From Arthrobacter globiformis NBRC 12137 (GTDB lineage Bacteria > Actinomycetota > Actinomycetes > Actinomycetales > Micrococcaceae), in assembly GCF_000238915.1 (NCBI RefSeq), contig NZ_BAEG01000027.1, positions 124,001-188,000 on the forward strand: 64,000 nucleotides of DNA, given 5' to 3'. The notes under the pieces were generated by a model, which made no database searches, was not told the origin of the DNA, and was given only the letters and a program-made list of their open reading frames with translations. This document shows positions 1 to 9,635 of this stretch, in pieces. The position numbers and the translations under genes are program-made. How positions within the stretch are numbered: position 1 is the first letter of the stretch; every line of letters starts with the position of its first letter.

Positions 1-52
1 CACCAGCCTAGCCCCGCAGCACCGATGAATCAGCCGTGCCCGACGGCGGAGC

Positions 53-1888
53 TCAGGCGAATGTGGCCAGCGGATTCGCGAGCCGTCCCGCCTTCTGCAG
101 GCCCCCGGACGGGTCAGCCAGGTCCAGCATCTGCTGGTTGTTGCGCAGCTGCAGCCGGTTCAGGCAGGAGAGTTCGAAGTCCGGGGCGAACAGATCGTGG
201 CGGGCAAACTGGTCCGCGAGTTCCGGGTGCTCCGCCTGGTAGCCGCGAACCGCTGCCGCCGCGGTACGCCAGAACTCCTCGCCGCCGAGCACGCCATCCT
301 CCTCCAGGAGGGCGGCGAGGAAGCGGAAGATGCAGTCGAACACGTCGGTGAAGATGGACAGGACCTTGTCGCCGTCGGGAATGTCCACCTTGATCCGGGA
401 CACCGCTTCGGGCAGGTCAAGCCTGTCCCCCATCACCACGATCTCCTCCGCGATGTCCTTCATGACGGCGCGGACCGGCACGCCGTTCTCGAGGACCAGG
501 ATCACGTTCTCGCCATGGGGCATGAAGGCCAGCTCGTAGCGGTACAGGCAGTGCACCAGCGGGACGAGGTACGCCTCGAAGTACTGCCGCAGCCACGCGC
601 CCGGCTCCATCCCGGACTGCTCGATCAGCGCGGACACCATGGGCTTGCCCGCGGCGTCGACGTGCAGGAGGGAGGCCATGGTGGCCAGCTGCTGGCCGTC
701 CTTGAGCAGCGGCAACGGACTTTCCCGCCACAGCGCGGAGAGCATCTTCCGGTACGGCGACTCCTTCGCAGCGGCTGCCTCGTAGTAGCCGTTGTGGTAG
801 CCGATGGCCGCCACTTCACGGATCATGGCAAGCCCCCGGCCCTGGAGTGCCTCGTCACCGGCGATCAGGTCCTGGAGCCAGTCGTTGATCGCCGGCGTTG
901 CCTTCATGTACTGCGGTGACAGCCCGCGCATGAACCCCATGTTGAGCACGGACATGGCCGTTTTGACGTACGTTTTCCCCGGCGCGGTGCTATTGAAGAA
1001 CGTGCGGATGGACTGCTGGGCCTGGTACCTGTCAGCCCCGATTCCGAGGTGGACAATGTGCCGCTGGGCGATTTCGGCGGCAAACGTGACCGTCAGCTTG
1101 TTCTCCCACTGCCACGGATGCACCGGCATCAGGAAGTACTGGGCAGGGTCCAGGCCACGGGCGCCGAGTTCGGCGTCAAAGAAGGCCAAGGCGCCTGCCC
1201 CCAGTTCCGCTTCCAGGTGCGCGGCGTAGTCCAGCCCTTCGCTGGATGTGAAGACCGCCTTGCTGCGGTGCACCGCGATCCATTCCAGCTGCACCGGGGC
1301 TGCTGCCTCCGGGGCAAAGGCGCGGTAGTCACCGATTCCGAACCCCAGCCGCCCGTTGTTGGCCACAAAGCACGGGTGCCCCTCGGTCATGCTGCGTTCA
1401 ATCGTCTGGAAGTCCGTGGCTGCGTCCGCCCCGCGGGTCACGCCGGCTGCCAGTTCGGCCGACGACGGCTGGCCCATCCACTGCTTGAACGCATGGCTGG
1501 AGAGGGTGCTGCTGATCTCCTCGAGGTAAATGGGCAGCATTTCCTGGCGGATGCCCAAGGTTCCGGAGAGTTCAGTAATGAAGCGCAGCGCATCCAGCGG
1601 GGCGTCCTGGCCGTCGCGGCGGCAGGTAATCGAAGCCGCGTCGACGGACCAGTGGTCCATCTGCAGGATCCGGGCGGAGAAGCGGTATTCAGCGGTGCCG
1701 TCGTCACTGCGGACCCGGTACCCGCCGTCGCCGTTTCCGGTCGGTTCCGGGACGAGGATCCGCTCGTGCGAGAACTCGGCGAGCGCTTTGCGGATCAGGT
1801 GCCGGTTGGCAGCGGCCCAGCGTTCCGGCGTGAGGTGGGAAGCCGCATTGCCGGCGGTCAGGACAGATTCAAATTCAAGGGTGGTCAC
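53..1888 (-). CDS. desD: IucA/IucC-family siderophore synthetase, DesD-like
   Basis: NIS (NRPS-independent) siderophore synthetase, expected to join and cyclise N-hydroxy-N-succinyl (or acetyl) cadaverine units with ATP to give a desferrioxamine-type siderophore in the cytoplasm. The IucA/IucC hallmarks are visible: GHPCF near residue 166, MPVHPWQWEN near 250, the KTYVKTAMSVLNMGFMRG block near 300 and HGENVIL near 455. A GTG start at 1888 is chosen because it overlaps the stop of the upstream acyltransferase (GTGA, 1885-1888); a longer frame to 1969 would run into that gene. The product is about 611 aa, normal for the family. It is the last gene of the des operon. The exact product (E, B or mixed) cannot be read from the sequence. 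Confidence 0.92.
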   Translation of the reverse strand: MTTLEFESVLTAGNAASHLTPERWAAANRHLIRKALAEFSHERILVPEPTGNGDGGYRVRSDDGTAEYRFSARILQMDHWSVDAASITCRRDGQDAPLDALRFITELSGTLGIRQEMLPIYLEEISSTLSSHAFKQWMGQPSSAELAAGVTRGADAATDFQTIERSMTEGHPCFVANNGRLGFGIGDYRAFAPEAAAPVQLEWIAVHRSKAVFTSSEGLDYAAHLEAELGAGALAFFDAELGARGLDPAQYFLMPVHPWQWENKLTVTFAAEIAQRHIVHLGIGADRYQAQQSIRTFFNSTAPGKTYVKTAMSVLNMGFMRGLSPQYMKATPAINDWLQDLIAGDEALQGRGLAMIREVAAIGYHNGYYEAAAAKESPYRKMLSALWRESPLPLLKDGQQLATMASLLHVDAAGKPMVSALIEQSGMEPGAWLRQYFEAYLVPLVHCLYRYELAFMPHGENVILVLENGVPVRAVMKDIAEEIVVMGDRLDLPEAVSRIKVDIPDGDKVLSIFTDVFDCIFRFLAALLEEDGVLGGEEFWRTAAAAVRGYQAEHPELADQFARHDLFAPDFELSCLNRLQLRNNQQMLDLADPSGGLQKAGRLANPLATFA

Positions 1889-2457
1889 AGTGATGCTTCC
1901 TGCGTTGATTGGCGTGTCGGGGTCAAGGAACGGGCGGCACGCGCAGCGTGGAATGACTCGCGTGTACAAAAGCTCAGGAGTGCCTGCTTGTCCGGCAGGG
2001 TCACCTCGCCGGCAGGCTCAAAGCCCAGCCGGGCGTTGAGGACGTGGATCTTCGTGTTGCGGGCGTCGGGCTCCACCACCACGCGCTCCACACCGGGTTT
2101 TTGGAAGAGCCGGTCCAGGACCGACTCCATGACGTCGGCAGTGAACCCCGGACGCGGCATTCCCTGCGGCGGGGCGACCAGCAGGTGCATGCCGATATCA
2201 CCCGGCTGGACGGCGTAGACGCTGCTGAGCGGCGACGATGCCGGCAGGTACTCCTCCATCATGAAGGCCGGGACGCCGTCGTCGATCCCCAGCAGCGCGT
2301 GGTGGTGTCCGCTGGACTGGATCTTGGAATATTCCTCCACCACGTCCTCGACTGACGCGTTCAGCATCCCCCAGAAGGAGGCGTACGGGCGGGTGACCCA
2401 GCTGTGGAGGAGCGGCGCGTCGGCTGCGGCGTCAAGGCAGCGGAAGGTGAAGCTCAT
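1885..2457 (-). CDS. desC: GNAT N-acyltransferase of siderophore biosynthesis, DesC-like
   Basis: Acyl-CoA-dependent acyltransferase of about 190 aa, expected to acylate N-hydroxycadaverine with succinyl- or acetyl-CoA. The protein has the RhbD/IucB type of GNAT fold: an N-terminal strand-rich half, an acyl-CoA-binding stretch around residues 95-120 (MHLLVAPP then [15 protein letters not shown]) and a C-terminal segment [18 protein letters not shown] typical of siderophore acyltransferases. The ATG at 2457 overlaps the upstream hydroxylase stop by 4 nt (ATGA) and its own stop overlaps the synthetase start, so translation is probably coupled on both sides. A longer open frame upstream to 3894 is only readthrough across the hydroxylase gene. 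Confidence 0.9.
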   Translation of the reverse strand: MSFTFRCLDAAADAPLLHSWVTRPYASFWGMLNASVEDVVEEYSKIQSSGHHHALLGIDDGVPAFMMEEYLPASSPLSSVYAVQPGDIGMHLLVAPPQGMPRPGFTADVMESVLDRLFQKPGVERVVVEPDARNTKIHVLNARLGFEPAGEVTLPDKQALLSFCTRESFHAARAARSLTPTRQSTQEASL

Positions 2458-3824
2458 GCGGGCACCTCCGCGTCCGCAGCCAGTCCGGCGGCGTCCGCCG
2501 GCGCAAGCACGGCGGGCGCTCCGAACTCCTGGAAGGCAATGCTGCGCTCCACCGGATAGACCTCGCGGCCCAGGATGTCCCGGAGGATGCAGGAGTTGCG
2601 GTACGCGGCCATGCCGAGGTCCGGCGTGACGAAGCCGTGGGTGTGGAGTTCGGCGTTCTGCACGAAGATTTCGCCGGGTTCGACGCCGGTGCTGTAGTTG
2701 CGCTGGACGGCGAACCTTCCGGCGCTGTCGCGGGCAATGCGGTCCTGCACGCCGGCAAGGAACGCCGGCTCGCGGTAGGCGTATCCGGTGGCAAGCACCA
2801 CGGCTTCGGTGTCCAGCGAATAGTCCGCGCCCTGCTCCCCGTGGGACAGCTCCAGGGTGTGGGAACCGGTGGAGGCGTTCCAGTCCGCACCGGTCACGGT
2901 GGAATGCGTGAGCAGCCGGGTGTCCACCATGCCGGAGAGGCTCTTGGTGTACAGGAGGTCGTAGATGGCATCGATGAGCTCGGAGTTGATGCCCTTGTAC
3001 AGGTTTTTCTGGCTCTTGATGAGGCCGTCGCGCTGTTCCTGCGGGAGCCCGTGGAAGTAGTCCACGTACTCCGGCGACGTCATTTCCAGGGTGAGCTTGG
3101 TGTACTCCAGCGGGAAGAACCTTCCCGAGCGGGTGACCCAGTTGAGCTGGTACCCGTGCACGTCGATGTCCTGAAGCAGCTCGTAGTAGATCTCCGCCGC
3201 GCTCTGTCCGCTGCCGACGATGGTGATGCTCCGCCGCTGCTGGAGTTCGCTTTTCCGCGCCAGGTATTCCGCGTTGTGGAGGACCGGTCCCCCGGCAGCC
3301 AGAATGCCGCGGCATGCTTCGGGAACATAGGGCGATGTTCCGGTGCCGAGCACCAGCCGGCGCGCACGAAGCACCTCCGGCCCGGCCGGGCCGTCCACCG
3401 AAAGTGTGTACACGCCGCCGTCGTACGTCACGTCGGTGACGTCCGCGCCGAACCGGACCGACGGCAGTTGGCCGGCCACCCACTGGCAGTACTGGTTGTA
3501 CTCGGCCCGCAGCGGGTAGAAGTTTTCGCGGATGTAGAAGCGGTAGAGCCGGCCGGTCTGCTTGAGGAAGTTCAGGAAGGAGTACGGTGATGTCGGATCC
3601 GCCAGGGTCACGAGATCCGCCATGAACGGCACCTGCAGGTGGGCCGGCTCCAGCATCATGCCGGGGTGCCAGTCGAAGGATTCCCGCCGTTCCAGGAACA
3701 CGCCGTCCAGGCCCTCGATCGGTTCGCTCAGCGCGGCGAGGCCCAGGTTGAAGGGGCCGACGCCGATGCCGGCGAAATCGTAAACGTGGCCTGCGCCTGA
3801 GGTACTGAAAGATGCCGTGCTCAT
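2454..3824 (-). CDS. desB: Lysine/cadaverine N-monooxygenase, DesB-like
   Basis: Flavin-dependent N-hydroxylase of 456 aa (IucD/SidA/PvdA family), expected to turn cadaverine into N-hydroxycadaverine using FAD, NADPH and O2. The FAD-binding glycine motif [14 protein letters not shown] sits at residues 20-33, the NADPH-binding motif [10 protein letters not shown] near 203-212, and the family's C-terminal ATGYAYR near 345. [15 protein letters not shown] and the following segment are also typical. It overlaps the decarboxylase upstream and the acyltransferase downstream by 4 nt each. Lysine as substrate, as in aerobactin synthesis, is possible in principle, but the neighbouring decarboxylase favours cadaverine. 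Confidence 0.93.
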   Translation of the reverse strand: MSTASFSTSGAGHVYDFAGIGVGPFNLGLAALSEPIEGLDGVFLERRESFDWHPGMMLEPAHLQVPFMADLVTLADPTSPYSFLNFLKQTGRLYRFYIRENFYPLRAEYNQYCQWVAGQLPSVRFGADVTDVTYDGGVYTLSVDGPAGPEVLRARRLVLGTGTSPYVPEACRGILAAGGPVLHNAEYLARKSELQQRRSITIVGSGQSAAEIYYELLQDIDVHGYQLNWVTRSGRFFPLEYTKLTLEMTSPEYVDYFHGLPQEQRDGLIKSQKNLYKGINSELIDAIYDLLYTKSLSGMVDTRLLTHSTVTGADWNASTGSHTLELSHGEQGADYSLDTEAVVLATGYAYREPAFLAGVQDRIARDSAGRFAVQRNYSTGVEPGEIFVQNAELHTHGFVTPDLGMAAYRNSCILRDILGREVYPVERSIAFQEFGAPAVLAPADAAGLAADAEVPA

Positions 3825-5461
3825 GCGTGTGCCTCCGTCCGTGCGGCCGAGCCGGCAGCGAGCAGGCTCTCGCCCGAGCTTCGAAGCAGGGCAATGATCT
3901 CGCCGATATCCTCGAGCGTTGCCTCGGCGTTGAGGAGCGTGAATTTCAGGTAGTGCCGGCCGGCGACCTTGGTGCCGGCCACGACGGCCTGGCCGGACGC
4001 GAACACGGCCGAGCGGATCGCCGGGTTCAGCTCATCGGCCGCGTCCTCGGATAGCCGCGTCCCGTCCGCCGTGAGCGGCCGGTACCGGAAGACCAGCGTG
4101 CTCAGCTGCGGCTCGGCCGCCAGCTCGAAGTCGTCGTTCGCTGCGAGAACGGAGCCCACACGGGCCGCCAGGTCGATCGCCTCGTCGAGCAGCGCACCCA
4201 CGGCACCGGCGCCCATGATGCGGAGCGTCAGCCACAGCTTGAGGGCGTCGAACCGGCGAGTGGTCTGGATGCTCTTGTCCACCTGGTTCGGGATCTCGGC
4301 GCGGGCCGCGGTTTCCGGGTTCAGGTAGTCGGCGTAGTAGGTGACGTGGCGCAGCATGGCGCCCTCGCGCACCAGCAGCGCGCTGGAACTGACGGGCTGG
4401 AAGAACGTCTTGTGGAAGTCCACCGTGACGGAGTCCGCCAGCCTGATGCCTTCCAGAAGATGGCGGTGGCGGTTGGAAACCATGAGTCCGCCGCCGTAGG
4501 CAGCGTCAACGTGGAACCATGCACCGTAGGCTCCGGCGAGGGCGGCCAGTTCCGCCAGCGGATCCACTGCGCCGAAGTCCGTGGTCCCGGCCGTACCCAC
4601 AACCGCCATGGGAACCAGGCCGTCGTTGTGGGCCGTGGCCAGGGCGGTGGCCAGGGCGGCCGGATCCATGCGGTGGTCGGGCGCACAGGCGACGGACACG
4701 ACGGCGTCGAACCCCAGTCCCAGCATGGACGCCGACTTCTGGATGCTGAAGTGGCTGTCCACCGAAGTGAAGATCCGCAGCTTCTCCAGCAGCAGCGGCA
4801 GACGCAGCCCCTCGTTGGCCGGATCCTGCCGCAGCCGGGCCACCGCGTGGTTGCGGGCAATGAGCAGCGCCTGCAGGTTGGACTGGCTGCCGCCGGACGT
4901 GAACACGCCGTCGGCTGTGCCTCCCAGGCCGAGCCGCTCGGCGGTCCAGTCGATGAGGCGGCGCTCGATCATGGTGGCGCCTGCGCTCTGGTCCCACGTG
5001 TCCATCGACGAATTCACGGCCGACAGCACTGCCTCGCCCACGAGGGCGGGAATGACCACGGGGCAGTTCAGGTGCGCGGCGTACTTTGCGTCATGGAAGT
5101 ACACGGCGTCGCGCAGGTAGGTGTGCTGCAGCTCCTCGAGGGCTGCCGCCGTGTCCGGCAGCGGCCGCTCCAGGTCCACTGCTTCGACGCGGCGCTTCAT
5201 CTCGGCCGGGCCGACGCCGGTGAACGGCTTCGAGGTGCGCTCGAGTTTGGTGGCCACGGCGTTGACGCCCTGCAGCACCTGGGCCACGTAGCGCGGCGCA
5301 TTCCGGGCGTTGAACAGCTGGTTGCTGGCCGCGAGCGCGAGTTCCACGCCGGACCCGAAATCCAGGCCGGAAGTGCCTTGGGCAGACGTGTGTTGGGCAT
5401 GCGGGCCAGTTCCGGCATCGAAGTCCACGCGTGGTTCCTCCACGTCGGGCAGCAGCGTCAT
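3821..5461 (-). CDS. desA: PLP-dependent lysine decarboxylase, DesA-like
   Basis: Group II (aspartate-decarboxylase fold) PLP decarboxylase of 546 aa, expected to make cadaverine from lysine as the first step of desferrioxamine synthesis. HVDAAYGGG near residue 316 carries the aspartate that binds the PLP nitrogen, and DFHKTFFQP near residue 346 holds the Schiff-base lysine. The ATG at 5461 follows an AAGGA ribosome site with 6-nt spacing. It is the first gene of a tightly overlapping operon, and an iron-box-like sequence overlaps its promoter. A 2,4-diaminobutyrate decarboxylase is the main alternative by family, but the DesB/C/D neighbours argue for lysine. Confidence 0.92.
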   Translation of the reverse strand: MTLLPDVEEPRVDFDAGTGPHAQHTSAQGTSGLDFGSGVELALAASNQLFNARNAPRYVAQVLQGVNAVATKLERTSKPFTGVGPAEMKRRVEAVDLERPLPDTAAALEELQHTYLRDAVYFHDAKYAAHLNCPVVIPALVGEAVLSAVNSSMDTWDQSAGATMIERRLIDWTAERLGLGGTADGVFTSGGSQSNLQALLIARNHAVARLRQDPANEGLRLPLLLEKLRIFTSVDSHFSIQKSASMLGLGFDAVVSVACAPDHRMDPAALATALATAHNDGLVPMAVVGTAGTTDFGAVDPLAELAALAGAYGAWFHVDAAYGGGLMVSNRHRHLLEGIRLADSVTVDFHKTFFQPVSSSALLVREGAMLRHVTYYADYLNPETAARAEIPNQVDKSIQTTRRFDALKLWLTLRIMGAGAVGALLDEAIDLAARVGSVLAANDDFELAAEPQLSTLVFRYRPLTADGTRLSEDAADELNPAIRSAVFASGQAVVAGTKVAGRHYLKFTLLNAEATLEDIGEIIALLRSSGESLLAAGSAARTEAHA

Positions 5462-5514
5462 AGGTCATCCTTTTTTCGGCGTGATATGCATCAGGCACCA
5501 GCTACGGGCGCCAA

Positions 5515-5533
5515 GCAAGGCAAGCCTTACTTA
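5515..5533 (-). promoter_or_regulatory. Iron-box (IdeR/DmdR-type) over the des promoter
   Basis: On the minus strand the 19-mer TAAGTAAGGCTTGCCTTGC matches the DtxR/IdeR consensus (TTAGGTTAGGCTAACCTAA) at 11 positions, including the central AGGCT and the CCT. A TTGACT -35-like hexamer lies at 5551-5546, which places the box over the -10 region, where an iron repressor would block transcription. It is about 55 nt upstream of the desA start. The match is partial, so this is a strong inference from position and pathway rather than a certain site. Confidence 0.65.
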
Positions 5534-5746
5534 GGACAGCCTTTTAGTCAAACTTATGTGATGTATTTCTGGGAACCGCGCAGATCCGCGGTTTTTCCCC
5601 GTTATTCGGGGTCATTGACTTTCGCCGCCCAGCCGAAACGCACATAATGCCCGCCTGGCGGGCGGGACGCCCTCCCGGGACACGGTGGGACGGGCGGAGT
5701 AGAGTTTCTGCACGAGGCGCCGACCGCAGCAGGAAGCAGGGGGAAC

Positions 5747-6109
5747 ATGTCCGGCTACGAGCAGGATCCGATAAATTTTCGGGAAGTGGATTCGCAGGGC
5801 AATCCCACCGCATACGGTCCCGGCGCCGGGCAGCCCGGAATGCAACGGAGCCGGCTGTCCGTGAACCCATTCATCGTTGCGCTGTGGGTGATCGAGGCGA
5901 TCCTGCTGGTGTCACCATTCGGAGTCTTCACACTGGCCCAGGAGTCACTGAACTCCGGTACCCAGCCGCAGGTCATGCCCGTGAGCTACATGTGGATCAC
6001 GTTCGCGCCGCAGATGCTTTTCGCCGGCCTCGCTGGATTCCTCGGCCTGCTTTTCTGGCACGCAGCGCAATGGCAACGCAACCGCGCCAAGCAGCCCCCG
6101 CCGTCGTAA
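5747..6109 (+). CDS. Small two-TM membrane protein
   Basis: A 120-aa protein of unknown function with a good ribosome site (AGGGGGA before the ATG). Residues 1-37 are polar and glycine/proline-rich. Two hydrophobic helices follow, roughly residues 42-66 and 80-104, and the tail is short and basic (WQRNRAKQ). The architecture is that of a small actinobacterial membrane protein. It is divergent from the des operon, so its promoter shares the 285-nt region holding the iron box, but nothing links its function to iron. Confidence 0.75.
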   Translation: MSGYEQDPINFREVDSQGNPTAYGPGAGQPGMQRSRLSVNPFIVALWVIEAILLVSPFGVFTLAQESLNSGTQPQVMPVSYMWITFAPQMLFAGLAGFLGLLFWHAAQWQRNRAKQPPPS

Positions 6110-6156
6110 TCCCACCCAGCGCGAACGCACACTTAAGCCCCACAGCGCGGGCGCGC

Positions 6157-6486
6157 CTACCCGGCGGCGGCCTCGCTTGCGACCGGGTCCGCCGGAGCGG
6201 CGCCCGGGCGGGACGGGCGAAGGCGGCGCCGCCTGAGTTCCTCACTGACCTGGACATACCAGAAGCGGGCGCCGAAGGCAGGGCTGGGCGTGTCCAAATG
6301 CCGGTACAGCCCGTCCGCCAGCCGGGCCAGCTCCGCGTCCGGCACCGCAGCGAGGGTTGCGGCCGGGTCCACGGCCCCGCCCAGGCGTCCCTCCAGGTGG
6401 CGGCGCAGCTCCTCATCCGTCATGGCACGGTCGTCTGTCACGGCACGTTCGCTCATCGCCGGATCAGTCAAGATTTCGTCAGTCAT
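6157..6486 (-). CDS. Hypothetical protein, about 109 aa
   Basis: An acidic, alanine/arginine-rich protein that I do not recognise. The ATG at 6486 follows a GGGGGTG stretch; another in-frame ATG lies 21 codons later, and the frame opens earlier at 6522. Residues DEELRRHLEGRLGG, then ADGLYRHLDTPSPAFGARFWYVQVSEELRRR in shorter parts, suggest a mainly helical protein. It converges on the small membrane protein, 47 nt away. The codon pattern is consistent with coding, but no family evidence supports it. Confidence 0.55.
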   Translation of the reverse strand: MTDEILTDPAMSERAVTDDRAMTDEELRRHLEGRLGGAVDPAATLAAVPDAELARLADGLYRHLDTPSPAFGARFWYVQVSEELRRRRLRPSRPGAAPADPVASEAAAG

Positions 6487-6713
6487 CGCACGGCACCCCC
6501 GGGACCAGGCAGGTGGGCACACGGAGGCCGGAAGTGGCGTGCCAGGGGTGTTCGACCCGCACCGGCACCACGCAGTTGTGATTCAAAGAGATCCCCAAAA
6601 GAGAGTCCAAGGGCCAACTGCATAGCCTTGCCCGATCGTACGGAAATGCCCCGCAGCTCACAAGTGCCGCGGGGACGCAGGGACGGCGGGGACGCGCCGG
6701 TTTGGGACGTGCG

Positions 6714-7067
6714 TCAGGTACCGAGAAGCTTGGGTGCGGCCGCCTCCGGCCAGTCGATGCACTGCGTGTACACCTCGTGTTTGCGCAGGTAGCGGGCGGT
6801 AAACGGGCAATGCGGAATGATCCGCTTACCCGACGCCACAACATCGTCGAGGGCAAAGTGGATGAGCACCTTGGCCAGGCCGTGGCCCTGGAACTGCTCG
6901 GACGTCTGGGTGTGGATGAAATCCACGTGCCCAGGCTTGTCTTCGAACCTGACCTCCACCGCCAGCTTTCCCCCCACGTGCAGTTCGTAGCGGTGGAGCT
7001 CATCGTTCCGGAACGTGGTGACGTCCGGGGTGAAATGGTCCTCGGTGGCTGCCGTGTTCTCCGTCAT
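6714..7067 (-). CDS. GNAT-like N-acetyltransferase (NATD1/YjdJ type)
   Basis: A compact 117-aa protein of the small GNAT subfamily. It has the acetyl-CoA-binding loop around QFQGHGLAKVLIHFALDD (residues 58-75, the Q/R-x-x-G-x-G/A signature) and the C-terminal cysteine/tyrosine-rich part HCPFTARYLRKHEVY. Family members have the strand order of GNAT without the first helices, and their substrates are usually unknown. It begins inside the last codons of the upstream acyltransferase gene (4-nt overlap at 7064-7067), so the two are co-transcribed. Confidence 0.85.
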   Translation of the reverse strand: MTENTAATEDHFTPDVTTFRNDELHRYELHVGGKLAVEVRFEDKPGHVDFIHTQTSEQFQGHGLAKVLIHFALDDVVASGKRIIPHCPFTARYLRKHEVYTQCIDWPEAAAPKLLGT

Positions 7068-8341
7068 GGTTCGACATTGGCACTTAATGCCTGTGCTGGC
7101 AATGGTCGAGCGCCGCGGGCGGGAACGCGCCCCAGCAGCAGCACAGCCATCGCAAAGCAGGCGGCACCGCCGCCAAGGAGTCCCAGCGTCAGGCCGTTGA
7201 CGGCGGCGTCAGCCACCGGGACAAAAACGACAACGACGGCGGTCACCACGGCGGCCGGTGCCCGGCCGCGTGAGTGCATGGCCGGCGTCGGCCGTTCCTC
7301 AAGCCGACCGAACAGGAGAACCGCGGGCAGCAGGAGGAGGACCACGCCGAAGAAAACGAGCGGGCGGGACCACCACCATCCGGCGGTACCCGAGGCGGGC
7401 TTGGGAAAGTCGGTCAGCAGGAGCAGCCCGGTCATGGCGGCCAGCAGCGGCAGGTGCCAGAGATAGACCGTCATGGCATGGCGGCCCGCAACAGCCACCA
7501 CTGCACGGATCCACCGCACGGCGGCGAGTGCGCTTAGCAGGGGTCGGGTGAGCTGCAGCACCGCCGCCTGCGAAACACCCAGCAGGACCAGGCTGAGGTT
7601 GGGCGGATTAAGGTTCACCAGCATGTTGTCCCGGTACAGGCCCAGCACCACCAGGACAACCATCACCAGGTTGCAGGCTGCGATCAGCCCCACCAGCTGC
7701 GAGCCCCTCCACCGGTCCAGCCAGCCGTCGGCCATGAAGAACCCGAGTTGCTGCACGGCGCACCAGACGAAGACCATGTTGATGTAAGCGACCGTCGGGA
7801 AAGCGCCGCGGAAGCAGTCCACCGTCACCACGAGCGCCACCAGTCCCAGGAGCGTCAGCCACGGGGCACGCCGGTGCAGCTGCACCAGGAGCGGAATGTT
7901 CAGCTGGGCCGCCAGATAGGCAGCGAGGAACCACAGCGGCATCCCGGCTCCACTGGCCAGCAGCTGCACCACCTGCGGATCCACACCGGCCAGCAGCGCA
8001 CCCCACAGGCCAACAAACATTGCCGCCAGCAGGGCCGCCGCCGGGCGGACCAGGCGCAGCAGCCGGGACTGGACGAACTCAAGGCCGCTGCCGCCGCGTG
8101 CCTGCATGCGCCGCCAGGATTGAATCCCGGTGATGCCCCCGGCCACAAAAAACAGCGGCATCACCATGAAGACCCAAATGACCGGCTCGAACCAGTCCTG
8201 CTCGGCCAGGGTGTTTTCGGTGGTGACGGTGCCGTCGGGATGCAGTACCGGGCTGGTCATCATGCAGTGCCCCACCACCACAAGGGCGAGGCAAACGAAG
8301 CGCGCGAGATCGATGGCCAGGTCGCGGGCGGTCCCGGCCAT
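7064..8341 (-). CDS. Acyltransferase-3 family integral membrane protein
   Basis: About 425 aa with about ten hydrophobic segments, beginning with the family's first helix RDLAIDLARFVCLALVVVGH, whose conserved Arg and His are visible. Such proteins O-acylate extracytoplasmic sugars, glycans or lipids. The ATG at 8341 is preferred because AGGA stands 6 nt before it; an in-frame ATG at 8377 would add 12 polar residues. The gene overlaps the downstream GNAT by 4 nt. The acceptor substrate cannot be predicted from context. Confidence 0.85.
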   Translation of the reverse strand: MAGTARDLAIDLARFVCLALVVVGHCMMTSPVLHPDGTVTTENTLAEQDWFEPVIWVFMVMPLFFVAGGITGIQSWRRMQARGGSGLEFVQSRLLRLVRPAAALLAAMFVGLWGALLAGVDPQVVQLLASGAGMPLWFLAAYLAAQLNIPLLVQLHRRAPWLTLLGLVALVVTVDCFRGAFPTVAYINMVFVWCAVQQLGFFMADGWLDRWRGSQLVGLIAACNLVMVVLVVLGLYRDNMLVNLNPPNLSLVLLGVSQAAVLQLTRPLLSALAAVRWIRAVVAVAGRHAMTVYLWHLPLLAAMTGLLLLTDFPKPASGTAGWWWSRPLVFFGVVLLLLPAVLLFGRLEERPTPAMHSRGRAPAAVVTAVVVVFVPVADAAVNGLTLGLLGGGAACFAMAVLLLGRVPARGARPLPAQALSANVEP

Positions 8342-8457
8342 GTCCCTTCCTGCCGCTGGCTCCGTGGAATTCTTCATGGCGCCCCACTGGAACTCGCTTA
8401 CGTCGTTGTGGTTTCCATTGTGCGCCAACTTCCCCCACATGTGGCGGCATGGAGTCC

Positions 8458-8514
8458 TTGTCCACTTATTGGCCCCTAAGGCCCCCGAACTCGCGAGACG
8501 TGTACAACAACTCC
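8458..8514 (+). repeat. Dispersed palindromic repeat, copy 1
   Basis: A 57-bp element whose outer arms are complementary (TTGTCCACTTAT against the GACGTGTACAA end) with the shared core GGCCCCCGAACTCGCGA between them. A second copy, same orientation, lies at 13340-13397; the two agree at roughly 50 of 57 positions. This copy lies between the stop of the PaaX gene and the start of the acyltransferase. It looks like a mobile or terminator-like intergenic palindrome. Confidence 0.8.
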
Positions 8515-8526
8515 CGCGGGACGCGC

Positions 8527-9456
8527 TCAGTAGCTGCCGGAGCGCACCGGCATGACACTGGCAGAGCCCGCCAGGTCCGGGGCCTCCCGGGCCACGGCCT
8601 CCTCGACGTACTCAAGCGCCGCCGGCGCCAGCCCGTCATACAGTCGGACCAGGACCTCGCGCGCTTCGGTGCGTGGCCAGGCCTCCGGCAGCAGTTCGGC
8701 AGGAAGGTCCGGGTCGCTCCAGGGGAAGGCCCGCCAGGCATCCATCAGCTCGGTCCGCACCCGCAGGGCCTCCGCCGGCGTCACAGTGCCTGCGTCGAGG
8801 CGCTCCCGCCACGGGGCAAACCTGTCGATGAAGGGCTGATACTGCGCCCTGAACTCCTGCGGCGACCAGGCATCGATGAACCTCTTGCCGCGGAGTGTTG
8901 AATCGGCGGTTCGAAATATGGCGAAATCGTCAACGCCGAAGGCCTTGCACGTGCTTTCGAGTTCCTCCGAGTGGTCCCGGGGCGAGACCCACACCGCCCC
9001 GAACAGCGGCGCAAAGCCGCGCCACCGCAGCCGCGACCGGAACAGTTCGCGGACATCCCGGGACGTCTCAGGGATGGAAAATGCGATAACCGTCCAGCTG
9101 CCGTCCCAGGGACGCGACTGCTCACCGAACACCGAAACCTGCGCCAGTCCGGAGCGCACACGCTTTCGCGCACCCTCGGTGATGCGGTAGCGGGACGACC
9201 GGCCGGCGCTTGACTGCTCCAGCACACCCCGGGAGGCGAGGCGGCTGAGGGCCGTGGCCGACGCTGAAGCCGTGATGCCCAGATCCGCTGCCAGCGCGCC
9301 GATCAGCCGGGAAGGCAGCCACGCATCGCTGTTGACCCAGTAGTCAACCAGCAACGTCATCAGCTGGTGCTGGCTCGAGGGCCCCTTCAACGGCCGCGGA
9401 AAATCAATGGCCATGTCCGGATCCATGCCGGGGCCGGGGACACGAAGCTTGCTCAT
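8527..9456 (-). CDS. PaaX-family transcriptional regulator
   Basis: About 309 aa. Residues 30-110 form a winged helix (LMTLLVDYWVNSDAWLPS, then ITASASATALSRLASRGVLE), followed by the PaaX central domain (WTVIAFSIPETSRDVRELFR near residue 125, then LRWRGFAPLFGAVWVSPRD) and the PaaX C-terminal domain (AWRAFPWSDPDLPAELLPE, with its typical LP..LLP..WP ending). PaaX itself represses phenylacetate catabolism and responds to phenylacetyl-CoA. The ATG at 9456 follows GGAGG with 4-nt spacing. It is divergent from the MHS transporter, hydrolase and DUF3237 genes and is their probable regulator; the ligand is unknown. Confidence 0.9.
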   Translation of the reverse strand: MSKLRVPGPGMDPDMAIDFPRPLKGPSSQHQLMTLLVDYWVNSDAWLPSRLIGALAADLGITASASATALSRLASRGVLEQSSAGRSSRYRITEGARKRVRSGLAQVSVFGEQSRPWDGSWTVIAFSIPETSRDVRELFRSRLRWRGFAPLFGAVWVSPRDHSEELESTCKAFGVDDFAIFRTADSTLRGKRFIDAWSPQEFRAQYQPFIDRFAPWRERLDAGTVTPAEALRVRTELMDAWRAFPWSDPDLPAELLPEAWPRTEAREVLVRLYDGLAPAALEYVEEAVAREAPDLAGSASVMPVRSGSY

Positions 9457-9506
9457 CACGCCTCCATCATGCCAGCAGCGCATCCCGCACTTATTTTGCA
9501 TGTTTA

Positions 9507-9536
9507 TTGACGAGCGCAGAATCAAGTGCATACTAT
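9507..9536 (+). promoter_or_regulatory. Sigma-70-like promoter of the MHS transporter operon
   Basis: TTGACG at 9507-9512 and TACTAT at 9531-9536 are separated by 18 nt, a good housekeeping-type promoter about 100 nt before the transporter ATG. It lies in the divergent gap with the PaaX gene. TGCA steps at 9498 and 9528 flank the -35 side and could belong to an operator, but no clear palindrome is seen. Confidence 0.55.
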
Positions 9537-9635
9537 TGACCAACGCGTGATGGAGGCCACAGCCGACCCCGCCACGCGGCTCAGCATGCGAGCCCCAGAA
9601 ATCTTTCCTTCCCTTGCCTCAGTAGGAGATCCGCA

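Noticed and set aside
1950..1976. A third copy of the palindromic repeat (ACTCGCG then TGTACAAAA)
   Set aside because: Only about 16 bases match with a gap, the arms are absent, and it lies inside the coding end of the siderophore acyltransferase.
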